Assembly: GCA_946415345.1 (NCBI GenBank)
Contig: CAMKRY010000002.1
Location: 1-61,644, forward strand
Direction: 5' to 3'
Origin: an uncultured Bacteroidales bacterium
GTDB lineage: Bacteria; Bacteroidota; Bacteroidia; Bacteroidales; UBA932
DNA length: 61,644 nt
Under the pieces are notes generated by a model. The model searched no databases. It was not told the DNA's origin and saw only the letters and a list, made by a program, of their open reading frames with translations. Below are positions 23,497 through 31,721 of this stretch, in pieces. Each line of letters begins with the position of its first letter. Positions within the stretch are counted from its first letter, which is position 1. The translations under genes were made by a program, and so were the position numbers.

Positions 23497-23997
23497 ATGC
23501 GGCTGATCGCCCGAATCCTGAAATCCAACGGAACCGACGGGGAGGTTCTCATGAGCTTCCTCGGCATGGATCCGGAAGAAATCAATCGCAAGGAACCGGT
23601 GTTCGTCGAATTCGACGGACTGCCGGTTCCCTTCTTTTTTGAATCCTTTACCCGCCGCGGTAACAATCGCGCCCTCGTACACCTGACAGGCGTCCGCAAC
23701 CTCGCTGACGCCGACGAGCTGGCTGGCCGCGACGTTTTCCTCGAAGCCTCCGACGAGGAGGACGAAGAAGACATCATCGGCTGGACGGTCCTGGACGACA
23801 ACGGCACCGTCGTCGGAAAGGTCCGCGACTATGAGGACATTCCTGGGAATTTGTGCATTTGGGTGGAAAGAGATTGCTCGACTTCGCTCGAAATGACAAA
23901 CAAGGAGGTCCTGCTGCCGCTGCACGACGATTTGATCCTGGAAGTCAATCCCGACACGCAGACCATCATGCTGGAAATCCCGGACGGGTTGCTATAA
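23497..23997 (+). CDS. rimM: 16S rRNA processing protein RimM, with in-frame repeat insertion
   Basis: RimM helps mature the 3' domain of the 30S subunit and binds uS19. The 166-aa protein has an N-terminal RimM barrel (1-80) and a C-terminal PRC-barrel-like domain ('IIGWTVLDDNGTVVGKVRDY' and 'KEVLLPLHDDLILEV', closing with 'LEIPDGLL'). Between 'NLCIWV' and 'NKEVLLPL' about 12 residues (ERDCSTSLEMT) are encoded by repeat R1 (23872-23899), placed in a hairpin between two beta-strands where an insertion is tolerable. The frame is kept, so the protein is probably functional. Confidence 0.92.
   Translation: MRLIARILKSNGTDGEVLMSFLGMDPEEINRKEPVFVEFDGLPVPFFFESFTRRGNNRALVHLTGVRNLADADELAGRDVFLEASDEEDEEDIIGWTVLDDNGTVVGKVRDYEDIPGNLCIWVERDCSTSLEMTNKEVLLPLHDDLILEVNPDTQTIMLEIPDGLL
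23872..23899 (+). repeat. Dispersed repeat R1, copy 3 (inside rimM)
   Basis: Variant GATTGCTCGACTTCGCTCGA of the element at the ends of queH and the esterase gene, here read through in frame. Confidence 0.75.
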
Positions 23998-24000
23998 ACA

Positions 24001-24028
24001 AAAAACGGAGCCGATCGGCTCCGTTTTT
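24001..24028. terminator. Bidirectional terminator between rimM and sialidase
   Basis: Perfect palindrome ACGGAGCCGATCGGCTCCGT flanked by AAAA and TTTTT, usable from both converging genes. Confidence 0.9.
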
Positions 24029-24030
24029 GT

Positions 24031-27000
24031 TTAGCGGACAATCGCCGTCAGCGGAACGGCCTGGAAGAAGATGTTGCCCTTGGAGCACTCGTAGAGGATA
24101 CCCACGGTGTCCTTGTCAATCATCGTCAGGCAGCTGTAACCCAGCGCACCGCCGGCATCCAGCAGCAACTCATGCTCCCAGGTCACGCCCTTGTCGAGGC
24201 TGGCCTTGATGGTGATATGGTTGCGGCCGGAAGAGCTCGCCGGATTGGAGAACAGGAGCAGATCCTTGCCGAGACCGTTGTCGGCGGCATCGACATGGAT
24301 GAGGGAGGCCTCGCAGGTCGGCTCGATGAGCTTGCCGTTGGAGGCATGTTCCTGCCAGGTACGGCCGAGGTCGGTGGTCGTGAAGTTGCGGCGATAGTGG
24401 GAGTTCGTCTCATCTCGCATCGTCAGCAGGAGCACGCCCGGCTCGATTTCGGCAACGGCCGACTCACTCGTAACCGGATGGGCATAATTGTGCGCATGCC
24501 AGGTCCGGCCGTGGTCGGTCGAATACATGACGCCGGAATTGAGGCTACGGGAGCCTTCCTGATGCTGGAACGGAATGACCAGCGTGCCATCCTTCATCGT
24601 GATGCCGCGGCCGGGGCCCTGGAAGGACATCATCCAGTCGTAGCGCTTGATCTGGCGGGTCAGATTGATCGGCTCGGACCAGGTCAGGCCGTCATCGGTC
24701 GAGCGGACCATCATCAGTTGCGGCGTGTCGATCGGCTCGTAGCCCGTGCCCGCCCAATAGATGCAACGGCTGTTGGCATGGTCATGTGCCCAGATGGCGA
24801 AGCAGAAGATCTCGCCGGTGTTCTCGTCGACCAGCAGACACGGGTCGCCGATGCCGTTGAGCTTCTGGGCATCTTTCCAGGTCATCTCGCCCGAGGCCAC
24901 CTTGTCTTCATACCCCCAGATGCCCAGGTCCATGGCAAGACCGAGGTCGCTCCAGGTCTTACCGCCGTCTGTCGAGCGCTTGAAGCCGACATCGATATCG
25001 CCCTGGAGGTCAACAGAGGAGTCATAACGGACGTCGTAGGCCGCGATGAGCGTTCCCTTGGTCGTCGTCACGAGCGCCGGGATGCGGAACGAGGCAACAG
25101 TCTCCTCCGTATCGTTGCGCACAGTCACCTTGTCGCCGCCATGGTTGACGATAACACCGGACAGATGCGGAATGACATCCTGGTGGATCTCCAGGCTCTG
25201 GCCGTCCACGACCACTTCCTGGATGGTGAAGGTAATCGGCGTACCGATGGCCAGCTCCTCGAAGCGGAAGTTGAGGTCGATGTCGCCGGCAATCGTCGCA
25301 TTGCTGAACGACGTCATGACCACCGTGCCGGAGGCATCCGGCGACACATAGTCATCGTTCATCCAGCCGCTCTGGTAGAGGCGGATACCGGTAACCTTGG
25401 CGTAGCTCTGGAGGCCGGACATCTTCACGACCAGCTTCTCCAGCGTACCGGACGGCAGGCTCAGCGTCTCGACCGGGTTGTCGTAGTCCGGCATCAGCGG
25501 ATACTGCTTCACCGTCACGACCGCAGCGCCCTCCAGGGAAGGCACACCCGGCATGAGGATGCGGATCATGTCGTCGTAGTAGTCGCGGGAGTATTTATAC
25601 TTGGAAGAAAGGGCTCCGGTCTCATGATAGATCGGGGCCAGCTGGAGCGATTCCGGCTCCCCGGCACTGTTCCGGGTCAGGACCTTGTTGTAATTCACGT
25701 TCTTGTCCAACACCTTCGGATGGCTGATGGATACGCTCCAGCCATAACCGCCGTCAACCTTCTCCATGCCGGTCACCAGCTCGTCGAAGTCGATCAGGCC
25801 GCTGTCGGCGATGGTGAAGTAGAGGTAATCTCCGGGCGTATAGGTCAGGCTCGTTCCGGTCAGGTCCGCCAGCGCCGGATAAGGGTTGGCGAGACGATAG
25901 CGGCCGAGGTTGCTATGGTCCAGCTGCGCTCCTGCGTAAGGGCTGTTGGTAAACAGGAACTTATCGCGGTAGTGCGCTTCTCCCAGAGAGGTCCACACTT
26001 CTTCCGGCTGCAGCTGCTCTTCCTCCGGGAAGGAGAAGAAGATGCTCGGCGCGGTGTTCTTGGTGTACTTGTAGCTGTAGAGGGAACTGGTCGTGCCGGA
26101 ATAGACTACAGCGAACTGGAAGCGGGCAGGGAGGCCGTCGCTTCTCCATTCGAGTACCTTATTATAAGATACGTCGTAGGAACCGCCCCACTGGCTCGGG
26201 AACCAGATGCGCATCTGGTGACCGCCGGAAGCCTTGTCCTCGATACCCGCATTGAACGTGTCGAAACTCAGGAGGTTGTTGTCGCCCAGGTTGATATAGA
26301 TATACTCGGCGACGTTCTCCGCCGACTCATACGGCGTATAACCGAACTGGGCAGCGGCGATCAGGTAAGGGTTGGCGACGCGCAGATGCGACTGAATCTT
26401 GCTGCTCTGCTCGAGAGCCACAGGGACCTTCGTCGTCCCCCAACCCTGCAGGGACCACAGGAGTTCGTCGATAAACTCGCCGTCGGCGACTTTGTTCCAC
26501 GACTCGGGAGAATTGTCCGGAATGCTGATGTGGATGCGCTGGGAAGTAGAGTTCCCCTCGTTGTCGCGGGTGTAGTAGTGGCCGGAATCATCCGGATCGG
26601 AATACATGGGGGCGAGTTCGATTTCGACAGGCGTACCGTCGGCGAGCGCCGTGACTACCTTGCTGTAGGTACCCTTGCGGGAAGAAGTCCAGTCCGTCGG
26701 ATGCGTCAGCATCGCCGGACGGCCGCCGCTGTCGGTATCTTCGAGACCCGTGCGGAAGCGCTGGAAGTATACCAGGCCGTCGTCGAGAATCTTGAAGATA
26801 AGGTAATCGTCCGCGACGATGTCGGCGATGTAATTGGTGTAGCCAAACTGCGTCTTGGCGACGGTGTACGGGTTGGCGAGTCGATACTTGTTGGGATGGA
26901 GACCGCTACGCTCGAGGCTCGTGGTCACCGGGGTCCCGTTCGTGAATACGCTGTGCTGGCTCCAGAGGAAGTCGTCGACGAACTGGACCTCGTCGGAAAC

Positions 27001-28647
27001 GACAGACCACTGCTGATCCACGGACTCAAACTCGACGGTTTCCAGGGTCACGATGTCTCCCGAATGAAGCGTCACCCCCTTGGCAACGGTCACGACCATG
27101 GATTCATCCGGATCGGCCGCGTTGCCGATCGTCAGCGTCATGCCCTCCGGGAAAGAGCCGCCCGGAATCGGGAAGTAGAAGGTCGCGGCATTGCCGAGAC
27201 CGGAGAAGGTCAGGGTCTGGCCTTTCGGATTGGCGGAAATGACGCCAGCCTGGTTGATGGTACCCGTCGCCGTGTCGAGATGGAAGCTGCCGGACAGAGC
27301 GGCCGTCTCGCTCGAAAGCGTGACGAAATCGGCATTGTCCGGAAGGCCCGTCACCGGCACACCGAGGAGTGCCGTCATCGGCGTGAAGCAATAGCTCAGG
27401 TCGGGTTGGCGCTGGCCGATCAGCGGCAGGATGCGGGTAGGATTCTCCGCAGGCAGGGCCATCACCGGCGGGAGATCGACGGTAATGATTTCCGTCTCAT
27501 TCGGATAGCGTTCGAGATCTTCGGGATAGAAGTTCGGACGGATGTCCCACTGGAGGTTATAGCCGCCATCCTGCGCTACTTCAGAAGTGCGGGACGGATA
27601 GAAGGCCCAGTTCCCGAGGGCCAGGCTGTCGGTTTCCTCTTCGTTGGCGAGCAAGAAGCGAACTTCCTGTCCCTCTTCGGTGGTAACGAAGCGACGTCCC
27701 TGCCAGACATCGCGTCCAAGGCTCGCAGCAACGTCGATTTCATCACCGGCCTTCCAGGAGAAGGAGCCGGATGAAGGCTCCAAAGTGCTGCGGACTTCCG
27801 TACTCTTGAAGTAGGCGCGGATGCTGGTATAGGCCTGTTCGCTGGCTACGGTGGAAAGATTGATGATGGTATTGCGCGGGAGATCGATGGGCTGGCCCGT
27901 CACGGCGATGGGAAGGTCGCCGCTGCCGCTCCGCAGAAGGGTTACCACCATACCGCCCGGAATCGTCTGCACCGCCATCGGGAAATAGAAACTACGGGTC
28001 TCGCCGGCCGCCTCGGGCGTAAACAGCGCCGTAACGTGATTCGCGGAAGTGATCGCCTCCCGGTATGTCAGGATGCCATTGCCCGGAACGGAGAAGGTAC
28101 CGGAAAGGATGGGCGTCTCATTGACGTGCGAGAGCCGGATACCCGTTGCATCGCCCGGGATGCCGCTGACGGTCAGCTTGAGGATGCTGCCGGCGGTCTT
28201 GAAGAGGTAGCTTCCATTGGGATTGGCCCGGCCGAGCAACGGCACGCAGGAAAGCGGATTCGCAGGATCGGGCGTAAACTCAGCCGGGAAGGTCAGGACG
28301 ACTTCATTTTCCCCGCCGATGGATGCCAGGTTCTCCGGATAATACGCCTCGCCGGCGAGTTGGGCGCCGGCCGGCAGAGTACCCGTAAACTCGGCGGACG
28401 GAGCCGTCGTTTCGGTCTGGAAACCCGTTAAAACGGAGTTTCCGCCCGCATCCGCAAGCACGGCTATGCGGTCACCGGAAAGCCAGGTAAAGGTCTTTTC
28501 GCTCTCATAGGCGGTCTTGGTTTCGGGATCCAGGACGGCCTTGATGGTTACGGTATTGCCGGTGGGTGCTTCCATTTCTCTCTCGCAGGAGAGGAGGGCC
28601 GCGGCGCTGAGCAGCAGAAGGCCCGGGAGGAGGATTCGTTTCGTCAT
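24031..28647 (-). CDS. Giant multidomain sialidase (GH33) lipoprotein
   Basis: The 1538-aa protein cleaves terminal sialic acid from glycoconjugates. Lipobox LLSC is at about residue 21. Two fimbrillin-like beta modules follow (about 30-275 and 280-545), then three tandem repeats of about 165 aa (about 550-712, 713-880, 881-1028; markers 'FVDDFLW', 'FIDELLW', 'YRDKFLF' and 'RxANPY'). A sialidase N-terminal domain (about 1030-1165) and the catalytic propeller complete it. The propeller shows 'SFRIPALVTT' (first Arg), Asp-boxes 'STDGGKTWSD', 'STDDGLTWSE', 'STDHGRTWH', 'SLDKGVTWEH', and the late Tyr region 'GYSCLTMIDKDTVGILYE'. Typical Bacteroides sialidases are about 540 aa, so this one is nearly three times longer. 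It is last in the SusC/D-M60 operon, behind an intercistronic hairpin. Confidence 0.9.
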   Translation of the reverse strand: MTKRILLPGLLLLSAAALLSCEREMEAPTGNTVTIKAVLDPETKTAYESEKTFTWLSGDRIAVLADAGGNSVLTGFQTETTAPSAEFTGTLPAGAQLAGEAYYPENLASIGGENEVVLTFPAEFTPDPANPLSCVPLLGRANPNGSYLFKTAGSILKLTVSGIPGDATGIRLSHVNETPILSGTFSVPGNGILTYREAITSANHVTALFTPEAAGETRSFYFPMAVQTIPGGMVVTLLRSGSGDLPIAVTGQPIDLPRNTIINLSTVASEQAYTSIRAYFKSTEVRSTLEPSSGSFSWKAGDEIDVAASLGRDVWQGRRFVTTEEGQEVRFLLANEEETDSLALGNWAFYPSRTSEVAQDGGYNLQWDIRPNFYPEDLERYPNETEIITVDLPPVMALPAENPTRILPLIGQRQPDLSYCFTPMTALLGVPVTGLPDNADFVTLSSETAALSGSFHLDTATGTINQAGVISANPKGQTLTFSGLGNAATFYFPIPGGSFPEGMTLTIGNAADPDESMVVTVAKGVTLHSGDIVTLETVEFESVDQQWSVVSDEVQFVDDFLWSQHSVFTNGTPVTTSLERSGLHPNKYRLANPYTVAKTQFGYTNYIADIVADDYLIFKILDDGLVYFQRFRTGLEDTDSGGRPAMLTHPTDWTSSRKGTYSKVVTALADGTPVEIELAPMYSDPDDSGHYYTRDNEGNSTSQRIHISIPDNSPESWNKVADGEFIDELLWSLQGWGTTKVPVALEQSSKIQSHLRVANPYLIAAAQFGYTPYESAENVAEYIYINLGDNNLLSFDTFNAGIEDKASGGHQMRIWFPSQWGGSYDVSYNKVLEWRSDGLPARFQFAVVYSGTTSSLYSYKYTKNTAPSIFFSFPEEEQLQPEEVWTSLGEAHYRDKFLFTNSPYAGAQLDHSNLGRYRLANPYPALADLTGTSLTYTPGDYLYFTIADSGLIDFDELVTGMEKVDGGYGWSVSISHPKVLDKNVNYNKVLTRNSAGEPESLQLAPIYHETGALSSKYKYSRDYYDDMIRILMPGVPSLEGAAVVTVKQYPLMPDYDNPVETLSLPSGTLEKLVVKMSGLQSYAKVTGIRLYQSGWMNDDYVSPDASGTVVMTSFSNATIAGDIDLNFRFEELAIGTPITFTIQEVVVDGQSLEIHQDVIPHLSGVIVNHGGDKVTVRNDTEETVASFRIPALVTTTKGTLIAAYDVRYDSSVDLQGDIDVGFKRSTDGGKTWSDLGLAMDLGIWGYEDKVASGEMTWKDAQKLNGIGDPCLLVDENTGEIFCFAIWAHDHANSRCIYWAGTGYEPIDTPQLMMVRSTDDGLTWSEPINLTRQIKRYDWMMSFQGPGRGITMKDGTLVIPFQHQEGSRSLNSGVMYSTDHGRTWHAHNYAHPVTSESAVAEIEPGVLLLTMRDETNSHYRRNFTTTDLGRTWQEHASNGKLIEPTCEASLIHVDAADNGLGKDLLLFSNPASSSGRNHITIKASLDKGVTWEHELLLDAGGALGYSCLTMIDKDTVGILYECSKGNIFFQAVPLTAIVR

Positions 28648-28658
28648 ACGTCAAATAA

Positions 28659-28691
28659 GGCGAGAGCCCGCCGCAAGGGCGGGCTTTCGCC
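28659..28691 (-). promoter_or_regulatory. Strong intercistronic hairpin between M60 and sialidase genes
   Basis: Minus strand stem GGCGAAAGCCCGCC / GGCGGGCTCTCGCC with one mismatch, followed by TTATTT. It could stabilise the upstream mRNA end or partially terminate transcription, lowering sialidase output. Confidence 0.7.
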
Positions 28692-28704
28692 AAAAGAAGG
28701 TTAA

Positions 28705-31700
28705 TTACTGCACTTTCACACGCTTGCCGTCGTACTGGACCGCCCAGAGGGAGGTACCGGAGAGGGAGACGGGCGAAGTGAAGCTGAACATATTGGAGAA
28801 ATAGAGGAGTTCACCCGTCTCGGAGGTGCCGCGACGGACCTCGACGGCAACGGCCTGATCGCAGTCGGTGAGGGTCACCTTGCTGCCGCTGATGCTGGCC
28901 TTCGGGGTCTTGGTGATCTGGACCTTGTCCTTGTACTGGGTGTAGTAGCCCATTTCGCTGTAGGTCACGCCACCGTGCTTCGTACGGTCTTCCAGATACT
29001 GAATCGGGGCCGCCTTCGGGAGGTTCATGTCGCGGACACGGGCCTTGGAGGCGTTGATCATGGCATCGGTGACGGTGTACTTGGTCTCGCCGTACTGAGA
29101 GTAGGTCTGGTCGATTGTCCGGAAGAAGCCCCAGGCATCGAAGAAGTCGGTCAGATCCTGTCCGGCCACGACGCAGCAGGCCTCATAGTACTCGAGCTGG
29201 CACAGACCGGCATTCTCGACGCGGCCGTAGTAGTTCAGCGCGCTCTGGTTCGGGAGCTGGTGACCGTCGCGGAAGTAGTTGAACAGGGCCGGGAAGAAAT
29301 CGGTCTTGTAACCGCACTTCTGGTAGTAGTTCCACAGCTGCCAGTTCATTCTCATATGGAGTTCCGGATCCTCTCCCTGGTAGCTGCCGTCGCCGAGGAT
29401 CGCCCACGGGCGCTTGTTCGCATAGTCGGCCGCCAGATCGGAGATCTTCTTGCCGCGGGACCAGCGGGTGCTGGACGGGAACGGCTCGCCGGCGAGGTTC
29501 ATCACGCAGTAGTTGGAGAAGAGGTTGTTGGAGGACTCGGTCGTGGAGCGCCAGTTGATGGCCATCTGGTTGATGTGGCCCATTTCGTGGGCGGGACCCC
29601 AGATGGTACCCTGGCCACCTTCCGAACCGGCTTCCATCATCTTCTCACGGGAACCGATCTGAGAGATGGTACCGACACCGAACTGGACGCGGCGGTTCGT
29701 AGCGTTCATGTAGACCTCGGGGTTGGAGCTCGTAACGGCCATCATGTGGTTGTTGAACCACTTGACGTCGGTCAGGCCCATGAGCTCATGCTGCCAGCGG
29801 ACGATGTCGTCCCACACGCCGATACCCGAACGGATGCTGTTCGGCCAGTCGGTACGGAGCTGGTTCGTATGGAAGAGGAACATGCACTTCTCACCCTTGA
29901 CGACGAAGTACTTGTAGGTGCAGCGGTTAAGCAGTTCCTTGTAGCGCTCGTCGGTGTGGCGGGCCGGGTCGAAGTAGCCCTGGACGGTACCGCAGCCGGG
30001 GAGAATATGGACCTTGACGTTTTTGAACGTCGCCATGTCGGCCCGGTTGGTCTCCGGAACGGTGTTCATGATGTAGGCCATACCGTCGGCCGTGATGCGG
30101 ACGGTGTTGATACCTGCCGTAAGCTTGGTGTTCTGATTGATGATTTCCGTCTCACCGCCGCCGCCATAGTTCGGACCATACTCGCTCTCTTCACCGTAAA
30201 CGGCGAGGGAGACCGTCTGTCCGTCCGGAATCTTGTCGACGCAGACGATGATGTCCTTGCCGGACTGGACCTCGATACCCGTCGGGTTGTTCATCGAGGT
30301 GTAGTACTGCATGACCAGGGCCTTGTTGACATGGCTGTCGGAATAAGGCTCATAGCTGTGGATACGGAAGTCCTTTTCGTTCTCGTTGTAGGTTCCGTTA
30401 AGCAGCGGGATGGCCACGTTCGTCGCGAGATACGGGGACACGGCGTTCATCTTGATGATGTCTTTCTTGGTGACGCCGGACTTCAGTTCGGAGCAGGAGA
30501 GATCCGTGAAGATCTTGTTGATCCACTCATTGACCTCCGCGCGGTTCGTGTTGAAGAACTCGACCTCGCCGCAGGTGACGTACTGGCCGTCGGTACTGCT
30601 GGCGCTGCCCGGGTCGGCGTCGTCCAGAATTTCGATCTTGATCCAGGTGGCGTTCTCGATCGGCTGATCGAGATAGGCGGTCTGGTAACCGCCGCGGCCA
30701 CCGAAGTCGAAGGTCTGGGCGAAGACGTACTCGTCGGTCGGATTGATCTTGTAATAGACGTTGAAAGTGCCGATCTGGCCTCTCCAGTGGCTGCCGGGCG
30801 TGGAGCCGGAGGCACGGTGCATGATGCTGATGTAGTCTATGCGCTGGTCGCCGAAGAATTCGAACTCCCAGACCACCGGGAATACCGTCGCCACCTCATA
30901 CGGAGAGTGGTAGTAGGTCATGTAGTTGCCGTCGACGAGGTTCTCTACCGGGCCTTCGTAGGAGCTGACCTGGTTGGCCTTGACAGAGAGCACCTGCACC
31001 TTCTCATCGGAGAAGACCTCCGTGGAAGTGACGGAAATACTGTTCTGCGTGATCACGCACTGGGTCTCTGCCGACTTGTCGGCCGGGTCTACGACCTGGA
31101 ACTTGACGGTCGCCTCGCGCTTGTCGGGGAGTTCGTTTACGTCGACCTGGTAGATGAAGCGGGTCGTGGCGAAGCCTTTGACCTCTTCAAAGCCCTTGTA
31201 GATGATCCAGTTCTCGCCGTCCTCAGCGTTGAAGGCCGGCTTTTTGACGCCTTCCTTGTCGATGGAGACGTTGGAAATAACGTCGACATAGACGGTACCG
31301 CCTTCCGGACCCACCGAGACGTTCTTGACGATGATGGCCGGACCGTAACCGGTCTGCACCACGAGCAGGGTGTACTCGTTGCCGCCGGCACTGACCGTAA
31401 CCGAGGCCTGGCGCTGCTGCTCCTTGTCGGTATTGTCAGTGACGGAAATCATGATACCCTTCTCGGAAGAAAGGCTGCGGCCTACCTTGCACCAGTCGGC
31501 GTTGGAAGAGAACTTCCACTGGTCCTCGGGGATGTTCGTCTTGACGGGAACGAAGGCGACCTGGGCGTTCTGTTCGAGCGCGATCAGTTCGTACTTGTCC
31601 ATGTCGATCTTGAACGTGCCCGGGGACATCGAGTCGCTGTCCTCCTTGACGCAGGAGAACGCGGCGGCCAGGGTTAAGGCCAGGATTCCAATATATTTAC

Positions 31701-31713
31701 TGATGGATTTCAT
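28705..31713 (-). CDS. M60-like (enhancin/mucin) metallopeptidase lipoprotein with BACON and discoidin domains
   Basis: The 1002-aa surface lipoprotein has signal ending LAAAFSC. Two BACON-type beta domains (about 35-125 and 125-215, 'FSSNADWCKV') are followed by a discoidin domain (about 230-390, 'NLVDGNYMTYYHSP') and an M60-like catalytic domain (about 480-850). The zinc motif is 'HEMGHINQM' (about residue 707). The family cuts peptide bonds next to O-glycosylated Ser/Thr, so mucin-type glycoproteins are the likely target. The ATG at 31713 is preferred over the track's GTG at 31722, which overlaps the stop of the DUF1735 gene. Third downstream gene of the SusC/D operon. Confidence 0.92.
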   Translation of the reverse strand: MKSISKYIGILALTLAAAFSCVKEDSDSMSPGTFKIDMDKYELIALEQNAQVAFVPVKTNIPEDQWKFSSNADWCKVGRSLSSEKGIMISVTDNTDKEQQRQASVTVSAGGNEYTLLVVQTGYGPAIIVKNVSVGPEGGTVYVDVISNVSIDKEGVKKPAFNAEDGENWIIYKGFEEVKGFATTRFIYQVDVNELPDKREATVKFQVVDPADKSAETQCVITQNSISVTSTEVFSDEKVQVLSVKANQVSSYEGPVENLVDGNYMTYYHSPYEVATVFPVVWEFEFFGDQRIDYISIMHRASGSTPGSHWRGQIGTFNVYYKINPTDEYVFAQTFDFGGRGGYQTAYLDQPIENATWIKIEILDDADPGSASSTDGQYVTCGEVEFFNTNRAEVNEWINKIFTDLSCSELKSGVTKKDIIKMNAVSPYLATNVAIPLLNGTYNENEKDFRIHSYEPYSDSHVNKALVMQYYTSMNNPTGIEVQSGKDIIVCVDKIPDGQTVSLAVYGEESEYGPNYGGGGETEIINQNTKLTAGINTVRITADGMAYIMNTVPETNRADMATFKNVKVHILPGCGTVQGYFDPARHTDERYKELLNRCTYKYFVVKGEKCMFLFHTNQLRTDWPNSIRSGIGVWDDIVRWQHELMGLTDVKWFNNHMMAVTSSNPEVYMNATNRRVQFGVGTISQIGSREKMMEAGSEGGQGTIWGPAHEMGHINQMAINWRSTTESSNNLFSNYCVMNLAGEPFPSSTRWSRGKKISDLAADYANKRPWAILGDGSYQGEDPELHMRMNWQLWNYYQKCGYKTDFFPALFNYFRDGHQLPNQSALNYYGRVENAGLCQLEYYEACCVVAGQDLTDFFDAWGFFRTIDQTYSQYGETKYTVTDAMINASKARVRDMNLPKAAPIQYLEDRTKHGGVTYSEMGYYTQYKDKVQITKTPKASISGSKVTLTDCDQAVAVEVRRGTSETGELLYFSNMFSFTSPVSLSGTSLWAVQYDGKRVKVQ

Positions 31714-31721
31714 AATCTTCA

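Noticed and set aside
24172-27774. 1200-aa plus-strand ORF
   Set aside because: Antisense shadow of the sialidase gene; no domain, only Arg/Val/Gly/His-rich composition.
28975-31677. 900-aa plus-strand ORF
   Set aside because: Antisense shadow of the M60 peptidase gene.
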